From: an uncultured Actinomycetes bacterium
Lineage (GTDB): Bacteria > Actinomycetota > Acidimicrobiia > Acidimicrobiales > Acidimicrobilacustridaceae
Direction of reading: 5' to 3'
Length of the DNA stretch: 64,000 nucleotides
Assembly (NCBI GenBank): GCA_937876315.1
Contig: CALEHQ010000045.1
Location: 1-64,000, forward strand
Positions 46,318-55,650 of the stretch are shown piece after piece. How positions within the stretch are numbered: the first letter of the stretch is position 1; each line of letters opens with the position of its first letter. Both the position numbers and the translations under genes were made by a program. The notes beneath the pieces were generated by a model. It had not been told where the DNA came from. It saw only the letters and a list, made by a program, of their open reading frames with translations, and ran no database searches.

Positions 46318-46677
46318 ATGCGTCCTGTTGGAAAAATCCGCAATCCAGTCGTTGTCGTTTTGCTGACCATCATCACTCTTGGCATCTACTGCCTCTACTG
46401 GCATTACGAAATGTTCAAGGAAACGAACGAATTCGATAAAGAAGGCGTCACAGGCGTAGTTGGGCTTTTGCTCACAATCGTCTGCGGCATTGTCACGATT
46501 TTCTTACTTCCATGGCAGGTAGGCGAAACGCGCAAGCGCGCAGGACTCACCGAGGGCGTGAACGCAATTTACGGTCTCTGGATCCTTATCCCGATCGTCG
46601 GTGGGATCATCTGGATCGTCCTTGTACAGAAGGCCGCCAACGAGCTTTGGGAATCAGAAGGCGCTGTCGCTGCCTGA
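46318..46677 (+). CDS. DUF4234-like small membrane protein
   Basis: A 119-residue protein with three hydrophobic segments and the DUF4234 pattern RNPVVVVLLTIITLGIYCLYW, ETRKRAGLTEG. ATG 46318 chosen because AGGGGGAG lies close upstream. The 280 bases before it (46037-46317) hold no recognisable gene and presumably its promoter. A perfect terminator follows. Confidence 0.82.
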   Translation: MRPVGKIRNPVVVVLLTIITLGIYCLYWHYEMFKETNEFDKEGVTGVVGLLLTIVCGIVTIFLLPWQVGETRKRAGLTEGVNAIYGLWILIPIVGGIIWIVLVQKAANELWESEGAVAA

Positions 46678-46695
46678 TTCACCAAACGTAGTCGT

Positions 46696-46725
46696 ACAAA
46701 CGCCCCGGTTCGCCGGGGCGTTTGT
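46696..46725. terminator. Intrinsic terminator with TTCG tetraloop
   Basis: A perfect 13-bp stem ACAAACGCCCCGG with a TTCG loop and downstream TCGTTTT. It sits between the convergent DUF4234 and DUF2752 genes and can serve both. Confidence 0.88.
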
Positions 46726-46747
46726 CGTTTTCAGCTACGAACTCAAC

Positions 46748-47194
46748 TCACGCGAAAGTCGGGTTGAACGCAATGTTCCAGACCCACGAAACGGCAACTA
46801 CTGCAACAACCGCCGCAACGGGCAATCGAATGACAGAAACTGCTCGAGTTTTCGGGATCGCCCAAAGAGCGAGGATGATCAATCCGCACAGAAACGCAAC
46901 AAGCCCGAAAGGCTGATACTGCAACGATGAAGACAGGTCGAAACGCAGAACAGACCGTGCAGATCGGGTCATTCCGCATAACGGACACGGAACTCCCGTG
47001 ATCGTTAACAGCGGACACGGCGGAATCGGTGAAAACGGTAGAACGAGTCCAACTGCCGCAAGCCCAAGGCATCCAACAACGAGCCACCGCAATGGTCCGA
47101 GAGGCACCGCCATCGTTGCAGCCAGACGCGATCGCTTTGACGCACAGTCCGAGGAATGCACATGTTCAGCAGAGTGGGAATGCTCCGCTGACAT
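46748..47194 (-). CDS. DUF2752 membrane protein
   Basis: A 148-residue protein with four hydrophobic segments and the DUF2752 signature CPLCGMTRSARSVLRFD. The His-rich start (SAEHSHSAEHVHSS) is unusual. ATG 47194 chosen because GGAG is six bases upstream; longer frames overlap the next gene. Function unknown. Probably co-transcribed with the deazaflavin-dependent reductase. Confidence 0.82.
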   Translation of the reverse strand: MSAEHSHSAEHVHSSDCASKRSRLAATMAVPLGPLRWLVVGCLGLAAVGLVLPFSPIPPCPLLTITGVPCPLCGMTRSARSVLRFDLSSSLQYQPFGLVAFLCGLIILALWAIPKTRAVSVIRLPVAAVVAVVAVSWVWNIAFNPTFA

Positions 47195-47207
47195 CATCAA
47201 CTCCGGT

Positions 47208-47633
47208 TCAGGCCTTCTCACAGATGACCAGCGGAATGTCGCGCTCAGTCCCTGCTTGGTAATCGTCATAGGCCGGCCATGCCGCCGTTGCGATTGACCA
47301 GTACTTCGACTTTTCCTCAGCCGTCGCGACTCGGGCGACAAGCTTGTGAACGTCGGCTCGGTCCTGCACCGTTACCGACGGATTCGCGACCATGTTGTGA
47401 AACCACTGGGGGTTATTCGGGGCGCCACCCATAGATGCAACACAGAAATAGCGTTCGCCGTCGGTCACCCGGATCAAAGGCGTACGACGTTCTTTGCCGG
47501 ACTTTGCCCCAGTCGTGGTGAGGATGATGACTTCCCCACCCTCCCAAAGGAATCCATCTTCACCATTGGTGGCGATGTAACGCTCGACGTGGTCTGCAAC
47601 TGGTTCCCAGGGGCTTGGTTCGTACTCAGTCAT
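47208..47633 (-). CDS. Deazaflavin (F420)-dependent nitroreductase/oxidoreductase, Ddn family
   Basis: A 141-residue split beta-barrel protein: VIILTTTGAKSGKERRTPLIRV, YFCVASMGGAPNNPQWFHNMVANP and the WPAYDDYQAGT end. These are signatures of the F420H2-dependent Ddn family of actinobacteria. It reduces quinones or nitro-compounds in characterised relatives. Confidence 0.92.
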   Translation of the reverse strand: MTEYEPSPWEPVADHVERYIATNGEDGFLWEGGEVIILTTTGAKSGKERRTPLIRVTDGERYFCVASMGGAPNNPQWFHNMVANPSVTVQDRADVHKLVARVATAEEKSKYWSIATAAWPAYDDYQAGTERDIPLVICEKA

Positions 47634-47715
47634 GGCGCTCAGGCTACTGCTCTCCCCATGGCGCTGATGACGGGATCCCCGTTGCAGTCAATGTCTCGGA
47701 ATAGCGTTGGCACTC

Positions 47716-48066
47716 ATGGGTAGTGCAGCAGTTTTCTTCTCAGTCGTCACTGGCCTCGTCATGATCGCGAGCGGTGCCTACGACTTCACCATGCCCCAGA
47801 AGGTCCTCATCCGTGTCGACCGTCTCGGCCACCGACCCAACTTCGTTCGTACGCTGGGCCTCCTGAAGATTCTCGGCGGCTTCGGGCTTCTTGTCGGATT
47901 GGTCTTCGGTGTAATCGGCGTTTTGTCAGCACTTGGATTAGTTGCCTATTTCATCCTTGCCATTCGCGCCCACTCCAAAATCGGCGACTCCGGCGCAGAA
48001 ACTCTTCCAGCTGCAGCAATGTTCATTTTGAGTGCACTCGCACTCATCACGAACCTGTTCGCCTGA
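47716..48066 (+). CDS. DoxX-like small membrane protein
   Basis: A 116-residue protein with four hydrophobic segments and FVRTLGLLKILGGFGLLVGL, typical of DoxX-like proteins. ATG 47716 used, with TTG 47707 possible. Function unknown. Confidence 0.75.
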   Translation: MGSAAVFFSVVTGLVMIASGAYDFTMPQKVLIRVDRLGHRPNFVRTLGLLKILGGFGLLVGLVFGVIGVLSALGLVAYFILAIRAHSKIGDSGAETLPAAAMFILSALALITNLFA

Positions 48067-48128
48067 ACCTCCAGCAACATCAATCCCAGCGATTGAAGCT
48101 CTCACCCGACTAACGATTCCGAAAACGA

Positions 48129-48158
48129 AGAAGGCCCCGGGGAAACCCGGGGCCTTCT
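48129..48158. terminator. Intrinsic terminator with GAAA tetraloop
   Basis: A perfect 13-bp stem AGAAGGCCCCGGG with a GAAA loop lies between the convergent DoxX-like and amidohydrolase genes. The loop and stem are typical of the strong terminators seen elsewhere in this window. Confidence 0.85.
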
Positions 48159-48188
48159 CGCGTACTGGGTTCAATTGAACGAACCGAA

Positions 48189-49418
48189 TCAACCAGCCTT
48201 CGAAAGCTGTGCGGCCGAGCGCTCGAGCGCCTGGTTCGCACCGTCGGGAAGCGAGGTAAGTGGTTCGGCAATCTCAGCAACCGTGGGACCGTACTTATCA
48301 GCAAACGGCTGAAGTGCAGCAAGGTCGAAGTTGTAGAACTCGGCAGCATTACCAGCAAGGATTTGCTGGATCTGCGCGGGCTCAAGGTGACCGAGTACCT
48401 GACGGAGATGTTCACGCGTGAACGGATGCGTGCCCTCTTCGTGCGGGTAGTCGTTGCCCCACATCATCTTTTCGATACCAAGCACGTCCATGCCTGCTGC
48501 GATATCGGCCGGGGTCGGCTGGCTGATACCAACGAAGCAACTCTGAGCGAAGTACTCAGTTGCCGAACGAGGAGGAACGGTCTCGCCTTCGAAACGCATT
48601 TCGCCAACCTTGTTGCCGCGCATTCCGGCAAGGAGGCTGTCCATTGATTCAAGCAACGGCGGAATCCAGGCACAACCAGTTTCGGTAAGAGCGAACTTGA
48701 GCTTCGGGTGACGCTCAAACACGCCAGCAAGAACCATGTGCACCAGCGGACGCTGTGAGTAGTAGGGAATCTCGATGAAGTGAACGAGCGGCATTGCCGG
48801 CGCTGGGGAGTACTTGGGTCCACCAGTTCCGCTGTGAGCATTCACCGGGATGTTGTTCTCGGCACAAGCTGCCCATAGTTCGTCGTAGTCCGGGTGATAC
48901 AGCGGCTTGATCCAATCGGCAGTCGGCGGAACCGCACCGATAAGCACGCCACCACGAAGACCGTTCTCCTTGCACCAAATTGCATCGGCGATCGCGTCGT
49001 CAACGTCGTTCAGGAAAATCTGACCGATGCCGGCACGACGCTCTGGAGCGCGGCTGCAGTAGTCGGCCAACCAGCGATTGTGGGCCTGCACGCCTGCGTG
49101 ACGGTGTTCGTACTCGTCAGGGGTTGGCGGCTGAGCAAAGAGCACGAAGTTCGGGAAGAACGGAGGAACCGTGTTTGGGTAGATGACCTCGGCAATAACG
49201 CCGTCGGCGAACATGTCGCCATCACGGCGATCGTCGTCCCAGTTGCGGATACGAAGATCGGTGTCCTTGAGATCCTTGAACGGGTTCTTGTACTTCTCGC
49301 GCCATGCGTCGAAGTCATCGCGGTACTTGGGGTCAAGAAACTCGCGGTACTGAACGTGGCTTCCACCCGCATGGGTGTCGGCCGAAATGATGATGTAGTG
49401 ATCTTCCGGTCCGAGCAT
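48189..49418 (-). CDS. Amidohydrolase-family (amidohydrolase_2/ACMSD-like) metal-dependent hydrolase
   Basis: A 409-residue TIM-barrel protein. It opens with IIISADTHAGG (metal-site Asp and His), has a central VNAHSGTGG His motif and the C-terminal MWGNDYPHEEG motif with the catalytic Asp. Relatives decarboxylate or hydrolyse aromatic or heterocyclic acids. A palindrome lies 42 bases before the start. Substrate unknown. Confidence 0.88.
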   Translation of the reverse strand: MLGPEDHYIIISADTHAGGSHVQYREFLDPKYRDDFDAWREKYKNPFKDLKDTDLRIRNWDDDRRDGDMFADGVIAEVIYPNTVPPFFPNFVLFAQPPTPDEYEHRHAGVQAHNRWLADYCSRAPERRAGIGQIFLNDVDDAIADAIWCKENGLRGGVLIGAVPPTADWIKPLYHPDYDELWAACAENNIPVNAHSGTGGPKYSPAPAMPLVHFIEIPYYSQRPLVHMVLAGVFERHPKLKFALTETGCAWIPPLLESMDSLLAGMRGNKVGEMRFEGETVPPRSATEYFAQSCFVGISQPTPADIAAGMDVLGIEKMMWGNDYPHEEGTHPFTREHLRQVLGHLEPAQIQQILAGNAAEFYNFDLAALQPFADKYGPTVAEIAEPLTSLPDGANQALERSAAQLSKAG

Positions 49419-49459
49419 GGTGTCTCCTGTGGTGAATAGGCCCTTTGTGGGCGCATGAC

Positions 49460-49475
49460 GAACCCCGAGGGGTTC
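49460..49475. promoter_or_regulatory. Palindromic operator-like site upstream of the amidohydrolase gene
   Basis: GAACCCC-GA-GGGGTTC has 7-bp perfect arms. It sits 42-57 bases upstream of the amidohydrolase ATG, in a typical operator position. The regulator is not identified. Confidence 0.45.
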
Positions 49476-49556
49476 AATGTGTTGACTGAATCATAGGTGA
49501 CACAAGAGGTCCCATGTGAGATCGGGGGCAGATCAATTTTCCGATCGTCCAAAGCC

Positions 49557-50414
49557 TCAGAGACCCTTGGGACGATTGGTGAATCGCTCTTCGGCCGGCG
49601 AATAGAACCAGCCGGCCCCCGCCTTGGTTCCGCCATCAACCGGGATGTTGTGTCCTGTCACATATGCCGAAAGGTCCGAGGCGAGAAACAGGGCGACCCG
49701 AGCTTGGTCCTCTGGCCAACCCAACCGCCCGACCGGCGCCCATGCCTCCCAGAGATGCTCTGAGCCAACCGAGGTCGAGATGTAATCGACCTGTGGGGTT
49801 TGGGTGAGATCAGGTCCAATCCCGTTGACCCGGATTCCATTGCGACCCATCGAGAGCGCCAGGTCGGTACTGAACTTCGCACTGGCAGCCTTCATTGCCC
49901 CGTAGATGGGGTCACCGGGATAACCGCGCATTCCTTCCACCGAATGAATATTGACGATTGATCCCCCGCCGCCGGAGATCATCGATTCGATGAAGCATTT
50001 CGTCGATGCGACCATGGCGAAGAAGTTGATGTCGTACATCGCTTTCCATGAATCTGGCGATGACTTACGGAACCGTTCGAGCGGCCGGTAATCGCCAACG
50101 TTGTTCACGAGAACCTGCACATGAGGGTGATCAGAAAGGATCGTCGCAGCTACCCCTTGCAACTGTTCCCAGTCGCGACAATCGGCAACATGCGCTCGTG
50201 CAATTCCGCCAGCAGCGTTGATGTCAGAAACAGCCTCGTTCGCAACCGAAGGATCGATATCGATAATTTCGACGATCGCTCCATGCTGGGCGAACAGTCG
50301 AGAGATCGAACCACCAATACCGGTGCCGCCGCCTGTGACAACGGCGACCCGGCCTTCTAGAAGTCGATTCCAATCCCCGATGGGAGTGGGCTGCGGGTAG
50401 TTGAACTCTGTCAT
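49557..50414 (-). CDS. Short-chain dehydrogenase/reductase
   Basis: A 285-residue SDR read from ATG 50414; a longer frame overlaps the divergent nuclease gene. TGGGTGIGGS cofactor motif, NNVG, catalytic HSVEG Ser and YGAMK. C-terminal IPVDGGTKAG. Part of the catabolic region; substrate unknown. Confidence 0.9.
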   Translation of the reverse strand: MTEFNYPQPTPIGDWNRLLEGRVAVVTGGGTGIGGSISRLFAQHGAIVEIIDIDPSVANEAVSDINAAGGIARAHVADCRDWEQLQGVAATILSDHPHVQVLVNNVGDYRPLERFRKSSPDSWKAMYDINFFAMVASTKCFIESMISGGGGSIVNIHSVEGMRGYPGDPIYGAMKAASAKFSTDLALSMGRNGIRVNGIGPDLTQTPQVDYISTSVGSEHLWEAWAPVGRLGWPEDQARVALFLASDLSAYVTGHNIPVDGGTKAGAGWFYSPAEERFTNRPKGL

Positions 50415-50489
50415 GGGCGAATCCTGCCATGAACAGACAACTCTTGCTTCAACAGCACACCGGGCTGCTGCGTCGGGCAGGATGACAGC

Positions 50490-51323
50490 GTGCGCGTGAT
50501 GACATGGAACCTTCAAGGTCGAGTCGGTCAATGGGAGGCGCGACATCACGCGATTGAAAAGGTTTTGCATGATGCACAACCTGATGTCGTCATGCTTCAA
50601 GAATCTTGGGTTGCACCCGATGGAAAGGCCCAAGCGCACGTGCTTGCAGAGCGACTCGGCTTGTTCGCAGTGACCGCATTCGAACTTGCTGGATTCGATC
50701 GCTACCCACAAGCGCCCTACTGGGTCGTCAATGCCATCTTGACCCGATGGCCAAGTCAGATTCTCCGGGCCGTCCCCCTTAACGACGAGAACGGCGTTTC
50801 CACCTGGCGTCACGTACTCATCGCTTCTGTCGCTAGGCCCGACGAAGACGGTGGACCCTTTGTTGCCGCTGGCACGCATCTTGAGCATGGTCTCGATCGC
50901 ACGCTCACAAGGTCTGCCCAAATGGCGCACCTTCACGCAGAAGTTTCAAATGCGATCAGCCCGAGTGGGGCATGGCGAGACGAACTGCCCGCCCTCGTCG
51001 CCGGCGACTTCAACGCTGTTCCGTGGTCAGATGAGATCCGTCAAGCCACTGGGGCATCGACTCCTTTCGTTCCCGGCTTTGTTCTGGTCGACGCGTGGGA
51101 CGCGTGCGGAAACGTAAGTCGGGGTGATACTTGGTCATCGGCCAACCTGCTTGTGCCTCGTCGAGCTGTTCACCCAAACCGCCGTCTTGACTACATCACA
51201 ACAACATTTCCACGCAGACGGAATTGTGGATCTTTCCAATCCTGTGAACTCATAGGTCTCACACCAGTCGGCGGTATTCAACCCTCTGACCACTACGCAG
51301 TGCTTGCTGAGGTGACGTTATGA
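50490..51323 (+). CDS. Endonuclease/exonuclease/phosphatase-family protein
   Basis: A 277-residue EEP fold: MTWNLQGRVGQW, MLQESW (catalytic Glu), AGDFNAVPWSDEIR and SDHYAVLAEV. The family includes nucleases, lipid phosphatases and sphingomyelinases, so the activity cannot be specified. GTG start at 50490 (ATG 50499 is possible). It overlaps the next gene by four bases. Confidence 0.87.
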   Translation: MRVMTWNLQGRVGQWEARHHAIEKVLHDAQPDVVMLQESWVAPDGKAQAHVLAERLGLFAVTAFELAGFDRYPQAPYWVVNAILTRWPSQILRAVPLNDENGVSTWRHVLIASVARPDEDGGPFVAAGTHLEHGLDRTLTRSAQMAHLHAEVSNAISPSGAWRDELPALVAGDFNAVPWSDEIRQATGASTPFVPGFVLVDAWDACGNVSRGDTWSSANLLVPRRAVHPNRRLDYITTTFPRRRNCGSFQSCELIGLTPVGGIQPSDHYAVLAEVTL

Positions 51324-51772
51324 GCGGAAACCTTGCAACATCCGTGCTGATCGCCCAAGTGGTCGGATCAGTTGGAATGTTTGGCGTCATCTGGACCATT
51401 CAGCTCGTGCACTATCCGCTGATGCGGGCAATCCCTAATGACGCATTCGTTGCCTACGAAAAACAACACACTCGTTTGATCTCATTTGTTGTTGGTCCAC
51501 TTATGGCGGTTGAAGGCCTTTGCGTCCTTGCGGTGTTCTTTGCGCGACCTGATGGCGTGCCGTACTGGGCAACCTTGCTCGGCGGGATCCTTGAGGCGAT
51601 TGCAATTGGCGTCACCGCGTTTGTGAGCGCACCAACTCACGGTCGACTTGAAGCCGGAGCCGATCCTTCACTTCTCAATCGGCTCATCGCGACAAACTGG
51701 TTTCGCACTGCAGCCTGGACAGGACGCGGAGCAATCGCACTCTTCATGCTTGTGGCATTTTTGAACGCCTGA
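51320..51772 (+). CDS. Small four-helix membrane protein, function unknown
   Basis: A 150-residue protein with four hydrophobic segments (about 8-30, 56-74, 82-104, 129-148) and LVHYPLMRAIPNDAFVAYEKQHTRL between the first two. The ATG overlaps the nuclease stop (ATGA), so the two are translationally coupled. No family firmly recognised. Confidence 0.72.
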   Translation: MSGNLATSVLIAQVVGSVGMFGVIWTIQLVHYPLMRAIPNDAFVAYEKQHTRLISFVVGPLMAVEGLCVLAVFFARPDGVPYWATLLGGILEAIAIGVTAFVSAPTHGRLEAGADPSLLNRLIATNWFRTAAWTGRGAIALFMLVAFLNA

Positions 51773-51784
51773 CGAAACGTTCCG

Positions 51785-52171
51785 TCAGTCCAGGATGATT
51801 CCCTTTGCCGCACACGATTGCTTAAGTTGAGCCTCGAATCTTGCGACATCTCCGCCTAGTGACTCAAGTTCTTGGGGACCCATGACCACGAGCAAATCGT
51901 CGCCACGTCGCGCCACTACAACTGGTAGTTGGTGTTTACACGCCTCGAGCACATCGTCAGGAGCGTCATCTCGATGAAACGTCGAAAATTCAACATTCAA
52001 TGAATTGCGACAGTCGCGCCATTCCGATTTCTCTCGGAACAATCCGTGAGTGATCTCACAAAGTGAACAGCGAGTGCGGCCCAGACGAGCTCCAACCCAG
52101 TAGCGAATCTCACCAGCAAACGAGCCATCAGCGTCATAAACGCCGATGAGGGAAACACTCCCAGCGTTCAC
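51785..52171 (-). CDS. Uncharacterised protein with CxxC motif
   Basis: A 128-residue protein: IGVYDADGSFAGEIRYWVG start, a Cys pair in TRCSLCEITHG, and a C-terminal helix. The pattern is known to me from uncharacterised bacterial proteins only. GTG start directly follows the stop of the CrtC/lipocalin-like gene, so it is probably in the same operon. Redox or metal binding through CxxC is a guess. Confidence 0.7.
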   Translation of the reverse strand: MNAGSVSLIGVYDADGSFAGEIRYWVGARLGRTRCSLCEITHGLFREKSEWRDCRNSLNVEFSTFHRDDAPDDVLEACKHQLPVVVARRGDDLLVVMGPQELESLGGDVARFEAQLKQSCAAKGIILD

Positions 52172-53293
52172 TCAGCGCGCGCCATCGAGAATGTCGTTGA
52201 ACCCGAACTGCGTATGTGGCCCGAAAATGATCTGCTCAAAGATTCCGATGCCGACTTTGTCGCCCATACGAGCGCGGACAATGTGATGAACATGCTGATG
52301 GGTTGGATCCTGCGGGCTGACCTCGTCGAAGTTCCAGTCTTCACGTCCGAGTTCAAGTTCTCCGTGCCACACGCCATGACCCCATTCGGGATTCATGTAC
52401 CCAAGGGCGCGCATGTCGAAACGAGACACCGGTTCCAACTCGAGAACGATTTCCTCGCCCCCATCTCCCAAAAGGTCGATTTCCGCATGGGACACCCAAC
52501 GCGTGCCTGAATGAAACTGCAAACGTTGGCCGACTGGATCGAATCGACGAACCGAAGCGTCCTCAAGTGTGACGCTGGCTGGAACCGGATCAATGACATC
52601 GATGCGGTGACCATCGGGACGCCAAAAGACGCCTCCGGGACTCTGGAACCAGCCAGCAACGACACATTCATCGTCGAAGTGAATCGGCGACCAAAGCCAA
52701 GCATTGGGCGGCCCGCTTGAGGGCTTTCCCGGAGAAGGCGCACCAACGGGACGAACCCCCCATGAGCGATCACGGATACCAACGACCTCGTCATGAGTGA
52801 ACTCAGTCCGATCGCCATCGACGTCGACAAAGCCTTCCCATGTGCCGAACTGCATGTAGCGGGCCATATCGAGAATCGTGTGAGGACCGTCTGTCATCAC
52901 CGTGTGATCTTCAAGCAATGCCCCAACTCGTGAACGCCAGCGCATATCGCAAGTGATTCCGGTTTCATTCGGCGCTACCGAATAACGAAGCTGACGAAAC
53001 GGTTCGATGATCTCGAGAGTCGCCGGACCAATCGTGAGTTCGGTGGGATCATCCGAGGCACAACGCGACGCATGGAACGCATGCTGTGATCCGTTGCGTG
53101 AAATCGAGACCGATGTGTCTTGCACCTGAAGGTTGTTGTAGCGACCGAACGCGATTTCGATCTGGAACTCGCCATCGCGGTGCGTCGCTCCAAACCAATA
53201 GCGGCCGTATGCGTTGCGGTCTGTGGTGCCCGAAAGCGAGATGGGCTTCGGAACCTGATGGATCGGAAATTCATCAAATGGCGTAAGAGTCAT
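52172..53293 (-). CDS. CrtC/lipocalin-like beta-barrel protein
   Basis: A 373-residue all-beta protein with GIRDRSWGVRPVG and NAWLWSPIHFDDE, motifs resembling the lipocalin-like domains of hydroxyneurosporene synthase (CrtC) relatives. It may bind or hydrate a hydrophobic ligand. It lies nine bases after the acyl-CoA synthetase gene, suggesting a joint pathway. The family match is by eye. Confidence 0.75.
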   Translation of the reverse strand: MTLTPFDEFPIHQVPKPISLSGTTDRNAYGRYWFGATHRDGEFQIEIAFGRYNNLQVQDTSVSISRNGSQHAFHASRCASDDPTELTIGPATLEIIEPFRQLRYSVAPNETGITCDMRWRSRVGALLEDHTVMTDGPHTILDMARYMQFGTWEGFVDVDGDRTEFTHDEVVGIRDRSWGVRPVGAPSPGKPSSGPPNAWLWSPIHFDDECVVAGWFQSPGGVFWRPDGHRIDVIDPVPASVTLEDASVRRFDPVGQRLQFHSGTRWVSHAEIDLLGDGGEEIVLELEPVSRFDMRALGYMNPEWGHGVWHGELELGREDWNFDEVSPQDPTHQHVHHIVRARMGDKVGIGIFEQIIFGPHTQFGFNDILDGAR

Positions 53294-53302
53294 GGTCTCC
53301 CC

Positions 53303-54895
53303 CTAGAACGGTTCTGGCATCGCGTCAGCGATATCTCGTAACTGATTTTTCGCGATCTTCTCCAATGTTGCGCGGGGGAAATCGTCGACGAAGTACGCGG
53401 CACGAGGAACTTTGAAATCAGAAAGGTTCTTCTGGCAAAGCTCGAGGATCGCAGCCTCGAGTTCCGCGTCACCAGGAGCGTTGGCCCCCTTAATCACAAA
53501 TGCAACAGGAACGACATCGAGCATCGGATGCGAGCGGCCGACGACGGCAACGTCGCCAACGCCCGGCACCGTTCGACAGAGGTCCTCGACCTCTTTCGAG
53601 GACACGTTCTCGCCGCCGACCTTGAGCATGTCTTTGTCGCGCTCGGTGTAAAAGATCGCTCCCCCATCACCCATACGCACCATATCGCCAGTCTTGAACC
53701 AGCCGTCTTCGGTGAAGCTCTTCTCGTTCGCATCGTCATTGTCGTAATACTCGAGGAACAACTGAATCCCGCGTGTGCCGCGCAACCAAAGCTCGCCAAC
53801 GCGACCGTCGTCGAGAACCTCGTCGGTTTCCGGATCAACGATGAGCGATTCGTACCCTGGAGTCGCCTTTCCGAGCGATCCCGGCGGGATATCGCCGTGC
53901 AAACCAGAGCGAGTCGCGTGAGTCACCGTTTCGGTCATGCCGTACGCGGCAAGCACTCGACACCCGATGAGGTTTTCAAGCGGAGGAGCAATAGCGCCGA
54001 AGACTGCGGCCTTGAGTTTGTTCTCGGGAATCGGCTGTCCTTGGACGGCGAGGTAGACGAACGGAATCAAAGAGATATGCGAGACGCTGTGCTTCACGAC
54101 AACTTCCCAGAAGCGACTTGAGGAGAACTTGGGCTGCAATACGACCGTGCCACCCACGCCAAGAATCGACCACATCGACCACGACTGTGCATTCACATGG
54201 AAGAACGGCAGGAAGATCAAATACACCGAGTCGGGATCGGCACCGATGTTGTCTGGACCAACTCGGGTTCCCCAAAGGGTGTTGGCATGAGTATGAACGA
54301 CCGCCTTCGGGCGAGACGTCGTGCCCGAGGTGAACATGATTCCCACCGGAAGCATCGGCTCGGCAGGACGGGGAATGAATTCCTCAATGTCAGCAAAGAG
54401 ATCGTCAAACGAAAGAAGGCCCGGAACTGCCTGCTCAGCCGTTGCGGCCTCACCCGAGTTGTCGGCCGTGACAGCGATCCACTTGAGCTTCGGACCACTC
54501 GCCGCAACAACAGCGGCGTACTGCGGTTGCGTGATCGCTGCAACTGCCTTCGTGTGATCAATGAAATACGTGAGTTCCGCAGCAACGGAACGCGTATTGG
54601 TTGTAACCCCAGCGGCTCCGACCGTTGCGCATGCGTACCAGGCCAACACCATCTCGGGGCTGTTATCGGAGTGGATGATGACCTTGTCGCCCTTTTGTAT
54701 TCCGTTGCGCTGGAGGCCTGCAGCTAAGCGGCGTACCTCGTCCCAGAACTTGGCGTACGTCCATGTCTGAACCTCGCCATTGCGCGGTTCCCAAATAAGT
54801 ACAGGGTGATCGGAACGCCGCTCCGCCAAGCGCGCCAAAAGCCATGGCACGTCCTGTCCGGTCATCTGAAACGTCGAGACGACATCGGCCTCCAT
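53303..54895 (-). CDS. Acyl-CoA synthetase (AMP-forming)
   Basis: A 530-residue adenylate-forming enzyme. AMP-binding P-loop IMFTSGTTSRPKAVVHTH, A5 region YGMTETVTHATRSG, A8 TGDMVRMGDGG and KVGGENVSSKEVE, A10 Lys in LEKIAKNQL. It activates a carboxylic acid as the CoA thioester. Followed by the CrtC/lipocalin-like gene. Chain or ring specificity unknown. Confidence 0.92.
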   Translation of the reverse strand: MEADVVSTFQMTGQDVPWLLARLAERRSDHPVLIWEPRNGEVQTWTYAKFWDEVRRLAAGLQRNGIQKGDKVIIHSDNSPEMVLAWYACATVGAAGVTTNTRSVAAELTYFIDHTKAVAAITQPQYAAVVAASGPKLKWIAVTADNSGEAATAEQAVPGLLSFDDLFADIEEFIPRPAEPMLPVGIMFTSGTTSRPKAVVHTHANTLWGTRVGPDNIGADPDSVYLIFLPFFHVNAQSWSMWSILGVGGTVVLQPKFSSSRFWEVVVKHSVSHISLIPFVYLAVQGQPIPENKLKAAVFGAIAPPLENLIGCRVLAAYGMTETVTHATRSGLHGDIPPGSLGKATPGYESLIVDPETDEVLDDGRVGELWLRGTRGIQLFLEYYDNDDANEKSFTEDGWFKTGDMVRMGDGGAIFYTERDKDMLKVGGENVSSKEVEDLCRTVPGVGDVAVVGRSHPMLDVVPVAFVIKGANAPGDAELEAAILELCQKNLSDFKVPRAAYFVDDFPRATLEKIAKNQLRDIADAMPEPF

Positions 54896-55019
54896 TGGTC
54901 TCCCCCTTTTTTGAGATCTGCCCCGATACGGGACAACTGTTCACATCTTGGCCCACTTCGCGATGCCAAGTTAAACGTCCATCCCCCGGAGAGAAGAATT
55001 CCACCAATAGCCTCACCCC

Positions 55020-55589
55020 ATGAGAAACGTCATCGCAAGCCTCTCGTTCGCCGTTCTGTTGCTCCTCGGAGCCGCAGCCTGCAACTCCGGGTCCGACAAT
55101 GCCTCGTCGTCCAAGGACTCCACGTCGACAACTGCCGGTTCCAACTCGACGACTACCACCCCCAAGACCACGTCGACCCTCTCAAGTACCCACTGCACCA
55201 CCGGGCAACTCAAAGGGTCTCTCGGGGAAACCCAAGCAGGGGCGGGACAGCGCTACACCGCTTTGGTTCTCACGAACACCGGAGCAAAGGAATGTGACCT
55301 GCGCGGCTTCCCTGGGGTTTCACTCGTTGACGCGAGCGGAAAGCAGATCGGTCAGCCGGCGTCTCGCGAAGGAACTGAAGGCGCAACAGTGATGATTCAA
55401 CCCGGCGGAACAGCCAGCGCCACCCTTCACACAAGCGCGGCAGGAATGGGCGCTCAGTGTGATCCAACCTCGGCACAACTCCGCGTTTACCCGCCCGCCA
55501 ATACCGAATCACTCATGATCACTGGCGCCTACAGCGCTTGCGGCGGATTTCGGGTGACGACACTCGTTGCCGGCAGTGCCGGCAACTAA
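55020..55589 (+). CDS. DUF4232 lipoprotein
   Basis: A 189-residue secreted lipoprotein. Signal peptide with lipobox AAAC, Ser/Thr-rich linker, then a DUF4232 domain with CDLRGFPGVSLVDASGKQIG and two to four Cys residues. Common in actinobacteria, function unknown. Confidence 0.87.
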   Translation: MRNVIASLSFAVLLLLGAAACNSGSDNASSSKDSTSTTAGSNSTTTTPKTTSTLSSTHCTTGQLKGSLGETQAGAGQRYTALVLTNTGAKECDLRGFPGVSLVDASGKQIGQPASREGTEGATVMIQPGGTASATLHTSAAGMGAQCDPTSAQLRVYPPANTESLMITGAYSACGGFRVTTLVAGSAGN

Positions 55590-55650
55590 CGAAACAGGCC
55601 CCCAAAGCAGGCAACTACGCTCTCCTCCACGCTTGCTCTAGGGGGAAGAA

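Noticed and set aside
50421-50483. ATCCTGCC and GGCAGGAT inverted copies flanking the SDR/nuclease divergent region
   Set aside because: The 47-base spacing is too long for a simple operator and could be chance.
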